A stretch of DNA of 64,000 bases from Arthrobacter dokdonellae (GCF_003268655.1 NZ_CP029643.1:62001-126000); one strand, 5' to 3'; shown: positions 25,674-35,338, counted from the stretch's first letter. Notes: generated from the letters alone by a model not told the origin. Numbers and translations: made by a program.

Positions 25674-26978
25674 GTGAAGATTCCTAGTTTCCGGCGCCGT
25701 GCCGCCGTTGTCGCCGCTGTGGCGGTCTCTGCGGTACTAGCACTTTCCGGTTGTGGAGGGCCTGGAGGATCCAATGCCGGCAAGACGTTCACCGTCTGGT
25801 GGTTCGAGTCCCCCGATAGTGCCATGGGTGTGGCGTCTGCCCAGGTTCTGAAGGACTTTGAAGCAGCACATCCGGGGGTAAAGGTCAAGTTCGAACAGAA
25901 GAGCTTTGATCAGATCCAGCAGTCGGGCACCATGATCCTGAACTCCAGCAGCGCACCGGATGTCCTTGAGTATGCGAAAGGCTCCGCCACGGCGGGCCTC
26001 GCAGCCAAATCGGGTCTGCTCACCGATCTGACTGATGTTGCGTCCAAGAAGGGTTGGGATAAGAAGATGGCGCCCAGCGTGGCCGCCGTTGGACACTATG
26101 ACCAACGTGGCGTGCTCGGCGAAGGACCCCTGTACGGCGTTCCCAACTATGGTGAATTCGTTGGCGTTTACTACAACAAGGACATGTTCGCGAAGTACGG
26201 GGTCAAGGTACCCACAACGTTGGCTGGACTTGAATCGGCCATGGATGCCTTCGTTGCCAAGGGCGTTACGCCACTGACGATGTCCGGTGCGGAATACGGG
26301 GCCAACCACCTATGGTATGAGCTGGCGCTCTCGCAAGCAGACCGAAGCTGGGTTGATAACTTCCAGTTGTTCAAGGGACCGGTCAACTTCAACGACAAGG
26401 CGTGGACATTTGCCGCCCAGACCTTGGTTGACTGGGGCAAGAAGGGATACTTCAGTCAGGATTCCACAGGCATCAAGGCTACCGACATGCTCAATGCGTT
26501 CACTTCGGGTACTAGCCCAATGATGGTGTCTGGATCCTGGTTCGACGGCCAGCTGAAAACCGGGGTAAAGAACTTTCAATGGGGTGAGTTTCAATTCCCA
26601 GGAAACAAGCTTACCGCCGGATCGGGAGGCAATATTTGGGTCGTCCCCTCAAAGTCCGAGAACAAAGACCTGGCATACGACTTCATTAACCGCACTCTTG
26701 AAACCTCGAATCAAAACCTCCTCGGCAACTCCGGTGGGGTTCCCGTTGCAGCCGACCCTGCAGCCGTTACTGATACGCACAGCCGTGCCGCAGCAACCAC
26801 CTTCAAAACCCTCGCGGGAAGCGATGGCCTTGCCTACTACCCGGACTGGCCAGCCCCGGGTTACTACGACCAGCAAGTCAAAGCACTCCAGGGCCTGCTC
26901 ACGGGAGCTCTGACGGTCAAGGAATTCAATGACACCATTTCCAAGCCGTACGAGGACTACGCGTCACAACTGAAGTAG
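25674..26978 (+). CDS. ABC importer, sugar-binding lipoprotein
   Basis: 434 residues from a GTG preceded by GAGAGGAAAAGAG. A lipoprotein signal peptide ends in the lipobox ALSGC. The mature protein is a family-1 extracellular solute-binding protein, with FTVWWFESPD at the start and the usual GNIWVVPSKSENKDLAYDFI near residue 325. It captures an oligosaccharide outside the membrane and delivers it to the two permeases that follow. The neighbouring alpha-glucosidase suggests an alpha-linked glucoside. Confidence 0.85.
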   Translation: MKIPSFRRRAAVVAAVAVSAVLALSGCGGPGGSNAGKTFTVWWFESPDSAMGVASAQVLKDFEAAHPGVKVKFEQKSFDQIQQSGTMILNSSSAPDVLEYAKGSATAGLAAKSGLLTDLTDVASKKGWDKKMAPSVAAVGHYDQRGVLGEGPLYGVPNYGEFVGVYYNKDMFAKYGVKVPTTLAGLESAMDAFVAKGVTPLTMSGAEYGANHLWYELALSQADRSWVDNFQLFKGPVNFNDKAWTFAAQTLVDWGKKGYFSQDSTGIKATDMLNAFTSGTSPMMVSGSWFDGQLKTGVKNFQWGEFQFPGNKLTAGSGGNIWVVPSKSENKDLAYDFINRTLETSNQNLLGNSGGVPVAADPAAVTDTHSRAAATTFKTLAGSDGLAYYPDWPAPGYYDQQVKALQGLLTGALTVKEFNDTISKPYEDYASQLK

Positions 26979-27044
26979 CCAATGCTCGGGGGTTCGGCCA
27001 GACCGGCCCCCGAGATCCTCGGCCAGGAAGGATTCCAAAACCGC

Positions 27045-27971
27045 ATGAAAAGATCTTCGAAACGGTTAACGGCAGGCTCGCGTGCCATTGGTAGTAGACG
27101 CGGATACTCGCTTTACCTGATTCCCGGGATGGTCGGCCTGCTTCTGGTCGTTGCAATCCCTTTCGTCACCAATATCATCCTCAGCTTCACAAAATGGGCT
27201 GGCATCGGAAGTCCGTCATTCATCGGCTTTGACAACTACATCCGGCTCCTTAGAGACGGCAACTTCTGGGTCTCCTTTCTCAATAGCATTGCGATGATCG
27301 TGTCCATGGCCCTCGTCCCGACAGCCATCTCACTCCTTCTCGCAGCACTGTTGTCTGATTTCATCGGAAGCAAATTCGGCCCACGGATTGCCAGTTTCTT
27401 TCGTGCAGGCTTCTATCTGCCCCAGATTCTGCCGGTGACAGTCGTCGGCATTCTCTGGGGGTGGATTCTGTTGCCCTCCAGCGGAGTCCTCAACAGCGTC
27501 CTTGACGGTGCCGGCCTGGGTGCACTCAAATCTAACTGGCTGGGACAACCCTCGACCGCCCTGGCGGCCGTTATGGCGGTCATGGTGTGGTTTCAAGTTG
27601 GCTACTGCCTCGTGATGTTCATGGCCGGACTTGCCCGCACGGATCCCTCGCTGACAGAAGCAGCCTCACTGGACGGTGCGACCTGGCCCCAGCGGTTCTT
27701 CCACGTGATCATTCCCCAGCTCAAGCCTGAAATCTACGTGGTGTTGCTGACAACATCCATCACAGCGCTCAAAGTGTTCGCGCCGATCTTTGTTCTTACA
27801 AAGGGCGGCCCAGGCAACGCCACCACCGTCCCGTCGTATTTTGCGTGGCAGAACTTCTTCTCCAAGAACCAGGTCGGCTACGGCTCCACCATCTCCACCG
27901 TGATGACCATATTGATCATCATCCTGGCAATGATTTTCCTCAAAGTTCAATCCAAAGGTCAGGAGCACTGA
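27045..27971 (+). CDS. ABC importer permease (MalF type)
   Basis: 308 residues from the ATG at 27045, which has AGGAAGGA upstream. Six membrane helices, and the EAA loop EAASLDGATWPQRFFHVIIP near residue 210 that contacts the ATPase. It opens the plus-strand permease pair; the next gene starts 4 bp after its stop. Confidence 0.85.
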   Translation: MKRSSKRLTAGSRAIGSRRGYSLYLIPGMVGLLLVVAIPFVTNIILSFTKWAGIGSPSFIGFDNYIRLLRDGNFWVSFLNSIAMIVSMALVPTAISLLLAALLSDFIGSKFGPRIASFFRAGFYLPQILPVTVVGILWGWILLPSSGVLNSVLDGAGLGALKSNWLGQPSTALAAVMAVMVWFQVGYCLVMFMAGLARTDPSLTEAASLDGATWPQRFFHVIIPQLKPEIYVVLLTTSITALKVFAPIFVLTKGGPGNATTVPSYFAWQNFFSKNQVGYGSTISTVMTILIIILAMIFLKVQSKGQEH

Positions 27972-27975
27972 GGAC

Positions 27976-28869
27976 ATGGCACTTACTAGCACTTCCTTGA
28001 AGCCAACGAAGGCAACCGAAACTCTGCACGCCGCCAAGAGACGACCAAAGCGCGGCATGGCCGCCTGGTGTGTCCTTTTCGTTTTGGCGGTGGTCCTTCT
28101 TCTGACACTCATTCCGTTTTTCCTAGCCGGGCTCAATGCCTTCAAGTCAGCCGCAGACTACGCCGCAAATGGGCCGGTTGGGCTTCCTCGGGAATTATCG
28201 TTCGAAGGAATCATCTCATTTTGGGAGAACGTCGATTTCGGAAACAAACTGGTCAATAGCGTCGTCATCAGCACGGCTGTCGCCGTGTCCGCCGTCATCC
28301 TGAGCCTGCTCAATGCCTACGCGATCGGCATCGGCAGGATCCGGGGGCATCGGGTCCTGTTGGCCCTGTTCATGATCGGCCTCACGCTCCCCCAGGAAGC
28401 CTTGGTCTACCCGCTCTACTACCTGTCGAAAGAGGTCGGGCTTTATGACACCAAGGCATCCATCATCATCGTTCTCGCCGTTTTGCAAAGCGCGTTTGGA
28501 ACCTACTTTGTCGCCTCTGTACTCACCGCATTTCCACGCGAGATCCTCGAAGCGGCCAAGATTGACGGAGCCGGACGACTTAACATCCTGTTCCGCGTGG
28601 TTCTGCCCATTATCCGTCCAACTTTGATGGTGTTGGGTACCTTCTTCTTCATCTGGACGTGGAATGAGTTCTTTCTCCCGCTCGTCATGCTGGTCTCCGA
28701 CTCCAACCAGACGGTCACACAGGCCATGGGAACCCTCCAAGGTGAAATGACCAGCGACCCCACCACCACGGCCGGGGCGGCCCTGCTGGGCATGCTTCCG
28801 ACGCTGATCTTTTTCTTGATCTTTCAAAGGACTCTCACCAAGGGCATCACGGCCGGAGCGGTCAAATGA
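27976..28869 (+). CDS. ABC importer permease (MalG type)
   Basis: 297 residues with six membrane helices and an EAA loop EAAKIDGAGRLNILFRVVLP. Partner of the MalF-type permease. No ATPase gene is present in the locus, as is usual for actinobacterial sugar importers that share one MsiK-type ATPase encoded elsewhere. Confidence 0.85.
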   Translation: MALTSTSLKPTKATETLHAAKRRPKRGMAAWCVLFVLAVVLLLTLIPFFLAGLNAFKSAADYAANGPVGLPRELSFEGIISFWENVDFGNKLVNSVVISTAVAVSAVILSLLNAYAIGIGRIRGHRVLLALFMIGLTLPQEALVYPLYYLSKEVGLYDTKASIIIVLAVLQSAFGTYFVASVLTAFPREILEAAKIDGAGRLNILFRVVLPIIRPTLMVLGTFFFIWTWNEFFLPLVMLVSDSNQTVTQAMGTLQGEMTSDPTTTAGAALLGMLPTLIFFLIFQRTLTKGITAGAVK

Positions 28870-28927
28870 GAATGCATGCTCTCATGCCTGTTTCCGGACA
28901 CATCGCTCCCGGACGTCGGGGTACCCA

Positions 28928-29965
28928 GTGAAGCAGCTGTCAGAGTCGCTCCCGGAGCCCCGGACACCGGATCCGCGCTCAGCGCCACCGCTACGCTGGG
29001 GGATCATCGGGGGAGGCCTAATCGCTGGTCTTTTCGTGGCGGCCGCCCGTACCCACACCCGGCAAAGGGTGGTGTCCATCGGATCCCGCGACCACGCCCG
29101 AGCGAGCGCATTCGCGTTAGCACACGGAATTGATCAAGCACACGGCAGCTACCAGGCGCTGGTCGATGACGACAACTTGGATATTGTCTATGTTGCCAGC
29201 CCGCATTCCGAACATCGCGACCATGCCCTCCTAGCCATCGCGGCAGGCAAGCACGTACTGGTAGAGAAGGCGTTCACGCAAAACGCCGACCAAGCGAGAG
29301 AAGTCTTTGCCGCCGCCGATGCAGCCGGAGTGACCGTGATGGAGGCCATGTGGAGCAGATTCCTGCCACATTACGACGTCATCAAGCAGATTCTGGAGGA
29401 CGGCATTCTCGGCCAACCTGTTCTGACGCTGGCAGACCATGGCCAATACTTTGATTTTGATCCCGCGAGCCGGCTCTTCAATCGCAGCCTCGCAGGTGGA
29501 GCGTTGCTGGACCTGGGGATTTATCCAATATCTCTGGCGTCATTCGTTCACGGTACGCCGGTAGCCGTTCACGCGGCAGGGAAGGGAACAAGTACGGGAG
29601 TAGACGGGCAGGTCTCGGCAACGCTGGTCAATGCCTGCGGAGGACATGCCAGCATCAGCACAACGCTTTTCGCTAAATCGCCAACAACCGCCACCATTAG
29701 CGGAACCGAGGCGCGAATTGAAGTGCCCGGTGATTTCTACACCCCCCAACCGATAGCGGTTATCGGACGCGACGGTCAACGACGCGTGTGGGACGCCAAC
29801 CGCATCCATGGGCACCAGGGACTGGCATTCGAAATAGCCGCCTTCGCCGACATGGTCGCCGAAGGCCGCCGCGACTCTCCACTCATGCCCAGGTCGGAAA
29901 CGATTACAATTCTCCAGACTATCGATGAAATACGCCGGCAACTTGGCCCCCTTGGAATCCCGTGA
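28928..29965 (+). CDS. Gfo/Idh/MocA-family oxidoreductase
   Basis: 345 residues from a GTG. The N-terminal Rossmann fold has GIIGGGLIAGLF at about residues 25-36, then the family pattern VDDDNLDIVYVASPHSEH and GKHVLVEKAFT, where the Lys of EK is the usual catalytic/cofactor-contacting residue. Members oxidise or dehydrogenate sugars and related polyols with NAD(P). Substrate unknown; location between the importer and the alpha-glucosidase implies processing of the imported sugar. Confidence 0.8.
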   Translation: MKQLSESLPEPRTPDPRSAPPLRWGIIGGGLIAGLFVAAARTHTRQRVVSIGSRDHARASAFALAHGIDQAHGSYQALVDDDNLDIVYVASPHSEHRDHALLAIAAGKHVLVEKAFTQNADQAREVFAAADAAGVTVMEAMWSRFLPHYDVIKQILEDGILGQPVLTLADHGQYFDFDPASRLFNRSLAGGALLDLGIYPISLASFVHGTPVAVHAAGKGTSTGVDGQVSATLVNACGGHASISTTLFAKSPTTATISGTEARIEVPGDFYTPQPIAVIGRDGQRRVWDANRIHGHQGLAFEIAAFADMVAEGRRDSPLMPRSETITILQTIDEIRRQLGPLGIP

Positions 29966-30382
29966 GGGAAAAATTCGAATCGTTTCCCCGCCGTGGCAGC
30001 GATCAGTATGCCTTCCGTGCCCTCTGGGGCGGGGAGGAATACTGGAACCGCCAAGCAAGAACCACCGGTGAGTCTCGAAACTGGCCAACCACGGTGCAAG
30101 CGGCGCAAGTAGAAGCATCAGCGTACGACCCGCCACGGGTCCCCTCTCCCCAATCGGATCCCCCGACACACCTATCACAAGATTCGAGCGCAATTGGCCC
30201 GAACACGGCACCGCTGCCGATGAGGCCCCGGCCTCGAACCGGGGCACGGTGATATCCCCTACCAGCCGCCCAAGCACGGCGTCCTCGGATTCAGCGACAA
30301 GTAGTGAAGCGCATCAGTAAATAGTTTTCCTTTGGCCAGCGGCAGTTTCCACTGTCGCCCTAACATGATGGAGTGGACCCCC
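29966..30382. other. Gene-free stretch before the alpha-glucosidase
   Basis: No supported gene. The space is large enough for a separate promoter for the glucosidase; no operator copy matching ACGTTTGCGT was seen here. Confidence 0.4.
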
Positions 30383-32107
30383 GTGACTTCGCCCGGACAA
30401 GCAATGACCGAATGGTGGCGCAATGCCGTCGTCTACCAAGTGTATCCCCGAAGCTTCGCCGATTCGAATGGGGACGGCATCGGCGATCTCCCCGGAGTCA
30501 TCGCCAAGCTTGACTACCTCAAGTCCCTGGGCGTTGATGTCCTCTGGCTTTCCCCGTTCTATCCTTCGCCGCAGGTCGATAACGGTTACGACATTTCCGA
30601 CTACCGCGGCGTTGACCCTATGTTTGGCACGCTGGATGATCTGGACGCACTTATTGCCGGGCTCCACTCCCGAGGCATGAAATTCATGACAGACATCGTC
30701 ATCAACCACACCTCCGACCAGCATCCCTGGTTCACTGAGTCTCGTAAGAACCGCACCAACGCCAAACGCGACTGGTATATCTGGCGCTCCGCCCGGGCCG
30801 GCCACACCCCGGGCGCGCCCGGGGCCGAACCAACAAACTGGGTGGGATTCTTTGGTGAAAAGGCGTGGACCCTTGACGAAGAATCGGGCGAGTACTACAT
30901 GCATCTTTTCTGTAAGGAACAGCCAGACCTCAACTGGGAGAATGCGGACGTGCGCCAGGAACTGTACGCCATGATGCGGTGGTGGCTGGCACGGGGTGTG
31001 GACGGCTTCCGGATGGATGTCATTAACCTGATCTCCAAGACATACCCGTTGGCAGACAGCACCACCAAGACCAGCGCGACACACTTCGAGGCGGGGGCAC
31101 TGTTCGCCGGCGGCCCCAGGCTAGGAGAATTCCTGGCGGAAATGCGCCGCGAAGTCAACGGCTCCACGGACAAGGTGCTGCTCACTGTCGGCGAGATGCC
31201 TGGCACTGTCGCAAGCGATGCAGCCGGATACACGAATCCCGACAACAGCCAGATCGACATGATTTTCCAGTTCGAACACATGGATATCGACCGCGGCACG
31301 GGCCGCTACGATCCGATTCCATGGCGGCTGACTGACCTCAAACGCACCCTTGGCCGCTGGCAGGATGCGCTGGCTGGCACCGGCTGGAACTCCCTGTATT
31401 GGGGCAACCATGACCAATCACGACCTGTTTCCCGATTCGGATCGGCACGCCTTGAACTGCGGGAGCATTCGGCCAAGATGCTGGCCACGGTACTCCACCT
31501 GCACCGAGGCACACCCTACATCTATCAGGGCGAAGAACTGGGCATGGCCAATTATCCCTTTGAAACCCTCGAGGACTTCGACGACGTCGATGCCTACAAC
31601 AGCTACCGAATCGCCCAAACAGATACCGGCGACACGGAAGCGATCCTGGCCGGCCTTCGCCATCTGGGACGAGACAACAGCCGTACCCCCATGCAGTGGG
31701 ACGCCACCACCAACGCCGGTTTCACCACGGGGACCCCATGGTTGCCCGTCAACCCGAACCACGTCGACGTCAACGCCGCTGTCCAGATAAACGATGCCGG
31801 TTCAGTCTTTCACCACTACCGCCGGCTTATAGGGCTGCGCCATGCCCTCGACACTGTATCGCTGGGCAGTTTTGAGATGCTCCTGCCTGAAGACGAAACC
31901 ATCTATGCCTTCACTCGCACCCACGGCAGTGAGCAATTGTTGGTCGTCGCCAATTTCTCCGATAATGAGCCGGAAGTTCCATTGGATGCCGCGGACTGGA
32001 ACCAGTTGGTCATGACCACATACCCCGACGGTCTCGGCCCTGGCGGGCCAACGCGACTGCGGCCCCGCGAAGCCCGCATCTACCGGCGCAGAACCACTAC
32101 CCATTAA
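30383..32107 (+). CDS. GH13 alpha-glucosidase
   Basis: 574 residues from the GTG at 30383, chosen because GGAG lies 9 bp upstream; ATGs at 30365 and 30368 are alternatives. All GH13 regions are visible: DIVINHTSD (region I), GFRMDVINL with the catalytic nucleophile Asp (region II), VGEMPG with the acid/base Glu (region III) and NHDQSR (region IV). The opening WWRNAVVYQVYPRSFADSNG is typical of oligo-1,6-glucosidase/alpha-glucosidase subfamilies. No signal peptide, so it acts in the cytoplasm on the imported alpha-glucoside, releasing glucose. Confidence 0.9.
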   Translation: MTSPGQAMTEWWRNAVVYQVYPRSFADSNGDGIGDLPGVIAKLDYLKSLGVDVLWLSPFYPSPQVDNGYDISDYRGVDPMFGTLDDLDALIAGLHSRGMKFMTDIVINHTSDQHPWFTESRKNRTNAKRDWYIWRSARAGHTPGAPGAEPTNWVGFFGEKAWTLDEESGEYYMHLFCKEQPDLNWENADVRQELYAMMRWWLARGVDGFRMDVINLISKTYPLADSTTKTSATHFEAGALFAGGPRLGEFLAEMRREVNGSTDKVLLTVGEMPGTVASDAAGYTNPDNSQIDMIFQFEHMDIDRGTGRYDPIPWRLTDLKRTLGRWQDALAGTGWNSLYWGNHDQSRPVSRFGSARLELREHSAKMLATVLHLHRGTPYIYQGEELGMANYPFETLEDFDDVDAYNSYRIAQTDTGDTEAILAGLRHLGRDNSRTPMQWDATTNAGFTTGTPWLPVNPNHVDVNAAVQINDAGSVFHHYRRLIGLRHALDTVSLGSFEMLLPEDETIYAFTRTHGSEQLLVVANFSDNEPEVPLDAADWNQLVMTTYPDGLGPGGPTRLRPREARIYRRRTTTH

Positions 32108-32262
32108 GAATATGAGGTGAGGGTGGTTGGTTTTCCTGCCCGTCTGGTGGACATTGTCGCCTGGCATGGACGACCGATCAGGCCTTTGCGGCCGAGTCCA
32201 CCAAGGCCGGCGCCGAGTCCAGCAAGAGCCGGATTCGCCGCCGCGCCCGGGGACTCTATCTG

Positions 32263-32826
32263 ATGCACCTGTACTCCCTTGCCCTGGTGGCCTGCACCGG
32301 CCGGCTGTGGCATTGGGAGACGAGAGCGATCATCGCCATCGAGCACAAGAAACCACCAATCCTGTGGAGGTGGCTCGCACTGGCCGGAGTCTGTGCGGTG
32401 GTGTCCATTACAGTGGCAGCGTGGATCTCCACAGCGGACAAGGGCGGGCTTAAGGTCCTACTGGCGGTCATGACGGCCGGCGGGGGAGTCGGGATCATGG
32501 TCCTTCTCCTGTTGCTGCCTGCCGTCATTCCCGCGCTGTGGGAGATGCACCCCCGCCGTTCCGCACGGAACGCGGCCGCCATCTGGCAGTGGAGACGGAC
32601 CCTACCCGGTCGGGAGGTCTACAAGGTCTCCTACCTTGCCATGTTCCCGCAAACCCGCGAAGGCCTGGCCTTCGCCAGGGCGGCCATAGACCGTGCCGTC
32701 CCGGCCGACACGCCGCTGTACACCGAAGCACGCAGCGACAGCCACAAAACCATCTACACCCGCCGCGGCCTCCACCCACTGACGACCGTCGACGGGACGC
32801 CCACCCTGGCCATGGGAACCCGCTAA
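32263..32826 (+). CDS. Membrane protein of unknown function
   Basis: 187 residues. Two hydrophobic helices (about residues 36-55 and 66-90) followed by a soluble domain of about 95 residues with two Trp-rich patches. The frame is open upstream to about 32120 and there reads LAWTTDQAFAAES without a start codon, similar to the truncated gene at 22366, so this may be the 3' part of a longer gene that lost its beginning. I do not recognise the family. Confidence 0.45.
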   Translation: MHLYSLALVACTGRLWHWETRAIIAIEHKKPPILWRWLALAGVCAVVSITVAAWISTADKGGLKVLLAVMTAGGGVGIMVLLLLLPAVIPALWEMHPRRSARNAAAIWQWRRTLPGREVYKVSYLAMFPQTREGLAFARAAIDRAVPADTPLYTEARSDSHKTIYTRRGLHPLTTVDGTPTLAMGTR

Positions 32827-32930
32827 GCAGGCTGCGGCAGCTGCCCCAGAGAGTGTCCTGCGCTGGCACGGCGGGCACGCACCAAGGGGGGGTCCCCGAA
32901 TCCATGTGGTGGAGTCGCGTTCATCTAGGA

Positions 32931-32964
32931 GTAATCGTAGTAGTATTACTACTACTACGATTAC
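32931..32964. promoter_or_regulatory. Perfect inverted repeat upstream of the KfrA-like gene
   Basis: Two 15-bp arms (GTAATCGTAGTAGTA and its complement) around TTAC, 18 bp before the KfrA-like start. KfrA proteins repress their own promoters by binding such repeats. Confidence 0.6.
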
Positions 32965-32982
32965 TACCAAAGGGGGGCCACC

Positions 32983-33585
32983 ATGGCCGAGCAGTCAGTC
33001 AAGGATCGCGTTTACGCCGCCGCCGAGCGCATCAGCGCGGAGAAGAACCCCACGGTCGCCACCGTGCGCGAAGCCGCCGGCGTGTCCAACGCCGACGCCA
33101 CCAGGTATCTGAAGGAGTGGCGGACGGAGCGTGACAGTGCCGGGTCCAAGATCGCTGCCACCCCGGCCACCATCACCGAGCAGGCCCTGCGCCTCGCCGG
33201 GACCGTCTGGGCGGAGGCAGTCAGCACGGCCACGGCCGAGCACGCCATCATTGAAAAGGCCTGGCGGGACGAGAAGGCCCACAAGGACCGTGAAATCAAC
33301 GAACTCGCCGCCGACCTCGACACCGCCGCCCGCACCCACCAGGAGGCCGTCAAAGAACTAAAAAACCAGGTTGAGGAAAGCAACCAGGCCGCCCGCGACA
33401 ACGCTGCTGCTGCCGCTGAGGCCCGCGATCAGCTGGCCGTTGCAGATCGAAAGCATGCCGAAGAAATCGCGGCAATGAAGAGCCAGATCGCCGAAGCCCG
33501 CGCCACCGTCACCACGCTTCAGCAGACACAGGATGCTCTTATTGCTCGGATTGAACCGCAAGCGAAAGACAATAAGAAGAAGTAA
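32983..33585 (+). CDS. KfrA-like DNA-binding coiled-coil protein
   Basis: 200 residues. The N-terminal 55 residues form a KfrA_N-type helix-turn-helix (PTVATVREAAGVSNADATRY), and residues about 80-195 are one long coiled coil rich in Ala, Glu and Lys. KfrA of broad-host-range plasmids is a nucleoid-like, autoregulated protein that supports stable plasmid inheritance. A perfect inverted repeat sits at its promoter and AAAGGGGGGCC serves as ribosome site. Confidence 0.75.
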   Translation: MAEQSVKDRVYAAAERISAEKNPTVATVREAAGVSNADATRYLKEWRTERDSAGSKIAATPATITEQALRLAGTVWAEAVSTATAEHAIIEKAWRDEKAHKDREINELAADLDTAARTHQEAVKELKNQVEESNQAARDNAAAAAEARDQLAVADRKHAEEIAAMKSQIAEARATVTTLQQTQDALIARIEPQAKDNKKK

Positions 33586-33716
33586 CGCCGCCCTCAGGGA
33601 TCCAGGGCTGGATGATTGTGCCCGGGACAACAGTCGAAACGACCCGCAGGGGAAGTTTGACCAAAGGCTGGCCGTGTTGACGGCATGGCGCAGGTAGCCG
33701 ATTCCTGCAAACGTCG

Positions 33717-34206
33717 TCAGTCCTGGGGAGCTGTTTCCTGGGCCCAATCCAGGGCCGTGGCCAGATCATTCTCGCTGGGCAGGGCTGCTTTTTCGTTGGA
33801 GGGCAGTGTCTCGTAGGTGTAGCTCGAAACGGCCATGGGGCCCCGGACTGGTTGAGTGCGTAGCGGACGGTGTGGTCCTTGTGGCTGCCACAGACGAGAA
33901 TTCCCACGGTCGGGGCATGGGCTTCCCTGCGGAGCCGGTCCTCGACCAGGGCTATGTAGAACTGAAGCTGCCCGATGTTATGTGCAGCTGCACATAATTC
34001 GGGCCAATGACACCGCTGCCCCACCCATCCATTTCCTGGCGGGTGAGTATGTCGCGGCCGATGGACCAATACAAGCCGATCAGCTGTGTATTAACGCTTC
34101 GGCGGGCCTGCGCCTGTGCTGACCGCACCCGGTCCTTGAGGGCGTCGAGGAGAACGCCGTAGTCGTCGAGAATGGCAAGATCGCCGGAATCGGTCATGGG
34201 TTTCAT
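33717..34206 (-). pseudogene. Broken YhcG-type (DUF1016) nuclease gene
   Basis: The start encodes MKPMTDSGDLAILDDYGVLL and QTQ-style NTQLIGLYWSIGRDI, the DUF1016 N-terminal domain. The reading then jumps frame and resumes as FYIALVEDRLRREAHAPTVG and ILVCGSHKDHTVRYAL, part of the C-terminal PDDEXK nuclease domain, and changes frame again to YTYETLPSNEKAALP before a stop at 33717. Much of the middle is missing. Two frameshifts plus an internal deletion make this a dead gene. Confidence 0.65.
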
Positions 34207-34385
34207 TCTATCGACCCCGTGGTCACTGGGCGCGGGATCACATGCGCTATTTCCATCCCTTCTGTTCAAGACGATCGGCGATATTGCCGCGACCCGACCG
34301 TCTCAAGAAGGCGAACAATTGAGGGGCCGGTGGCCAGTTGCTCCGATACGGGTTCGTGCAAGAGCCCGTATAAAGTCCGCCGCCG

Positions 34386-34633
34386 GGACCTGTGGAGAGT
34401 CCGCCGCCAGGCCCGGTCGACATTCCGCCGCCGGGACCTGTGGAGAGTCCGCCGCCAGGCCCGGTCGACATTCCGCCGCCAGGGCCTGTGGAGAGTCCGC
34501 CGCCAGGCCCGGTCGACATTCCGCCGCCAGGGCCTGTGGAGAGTCCGCCGCCAGGCCCGGTCGAGGCGCCGCCGCCGGGACCAGTCGACCTTCCGCCGCC
34601 TGGGCCCGTGGAGAGTCCGCCGCCGGGACCGCT
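34386..34633. repeat. Tandem ~24-bp repeats encoding Pro-rich or Gly-rich octapeptides
   Basis: About ten units of 24 bp. Read on the plus strand they give alternating PPPGPVES and PPPGPVDI; on the minus strand they give GGGLSTGP/GGGMSTGP. Open frames exist on both strands (34392-34718 plus, 34247-34768 minus) and neither has clear start signals, so coding strand and function are undecided. Confidence 0.6.
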
Positions 34634-34843
34634 GCAGTTGTCGCGTGGCCATGTCGTCATAGTGGCAACATACCTCATGTCACCGACAGAGCCGCTGCTC
34701 CTAGCAACGTCCATTTGAGATGATGTCCGAATACATGCAAAATCGACCGTTTTTGACAGCCAGGCCATTTTGGATGAGCGGCCATTTTCCGCATGGACTG
34801 TCGCCTTCGAAAAACGGCACTGGCTGAGATGCGGGCGCTCTTA

Positions 34844-35338
34844 TTAGTTTCGGGCACCCGCACCCGTCACATGAGCTGCCAAGTATACGGATTCTCCCAT
34901 GCCTATGGCCTGCATGTCGTGCCCTTGTTGGCGCATCTCGTTGATGTCGATTATTTGTACTTGAACGGAGTCTGCTGCAATTGTGTAGCCGTCATTCATG
35001 GCACGCTGATACAACTCCGATTCAGCAGCCTTTACTAGTACCTGCGCATAGGCATCTGAGTACATCCCATCTTGACCGGGCAAGATGAATTTGAATTCTT
35101 TGTGTTGTTCGCTCAAATTACTGGCTGTTTTACGGGATTCAGGTGAACTTGCCTGCGTATGTGGAGGGGCCTGATTGATGTAGATCTCGTCGGGATCAAT
35201 TGGCTCATGCCACGAACCGCGCCCGAAGACCTTTTCCCAGAGAATAATTCTTTGGCGGTGTGCTTCAACACCCATTGGAAAACTGCCGAGCCTCGCCAGT
35301 GTCAGATTGATCTCACGTGACACATCTTGGCGTTTCAT
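34844..35338 (-). CDS. Unknown protein
   Basis: 164 residues, no membrane segment or recognised motif. The N-terminus is basic and the middle is polar and low in hydrophobics. Base composition is lower in GC than in the catabolic clusters, suggesting separate origin. Coding is supported mainly by length and lack of an opposing gene. Confidence 0.45.
   Translation of the reverse strand: MKRQDVSREINLTLARLGSFPMGVEAHRQRIILWEKVFGRGSWHEPIDPDEIYINQAPPHTQASSPESRKTASNLSEQHKEFKFILPGQDGMYSDAYAQVLVKAAESELYQRAMNDGYTIAADSVQVQIIDINEMRQQGHDMQAIGMGESVYLAAHVTGAGARN

Noticed and set aside
29540..30277. Minus-strand gene in the gap before the alpha-glucosidase
   Set aside because: It overlaps the well-supported Gfo/Idh/MocA gene, has no start signal and resembles no family.
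30314..31084. Minus-strand gene opposite the alpha-glucosidase
   Set aside because: The plus strand contains all four GH13 catalytic regions; the opposite frame has no motif.
34386..34633. CRISPR array
   Set aside because: Units are contiguous 24-bp coding-type repeats without unique spacers.
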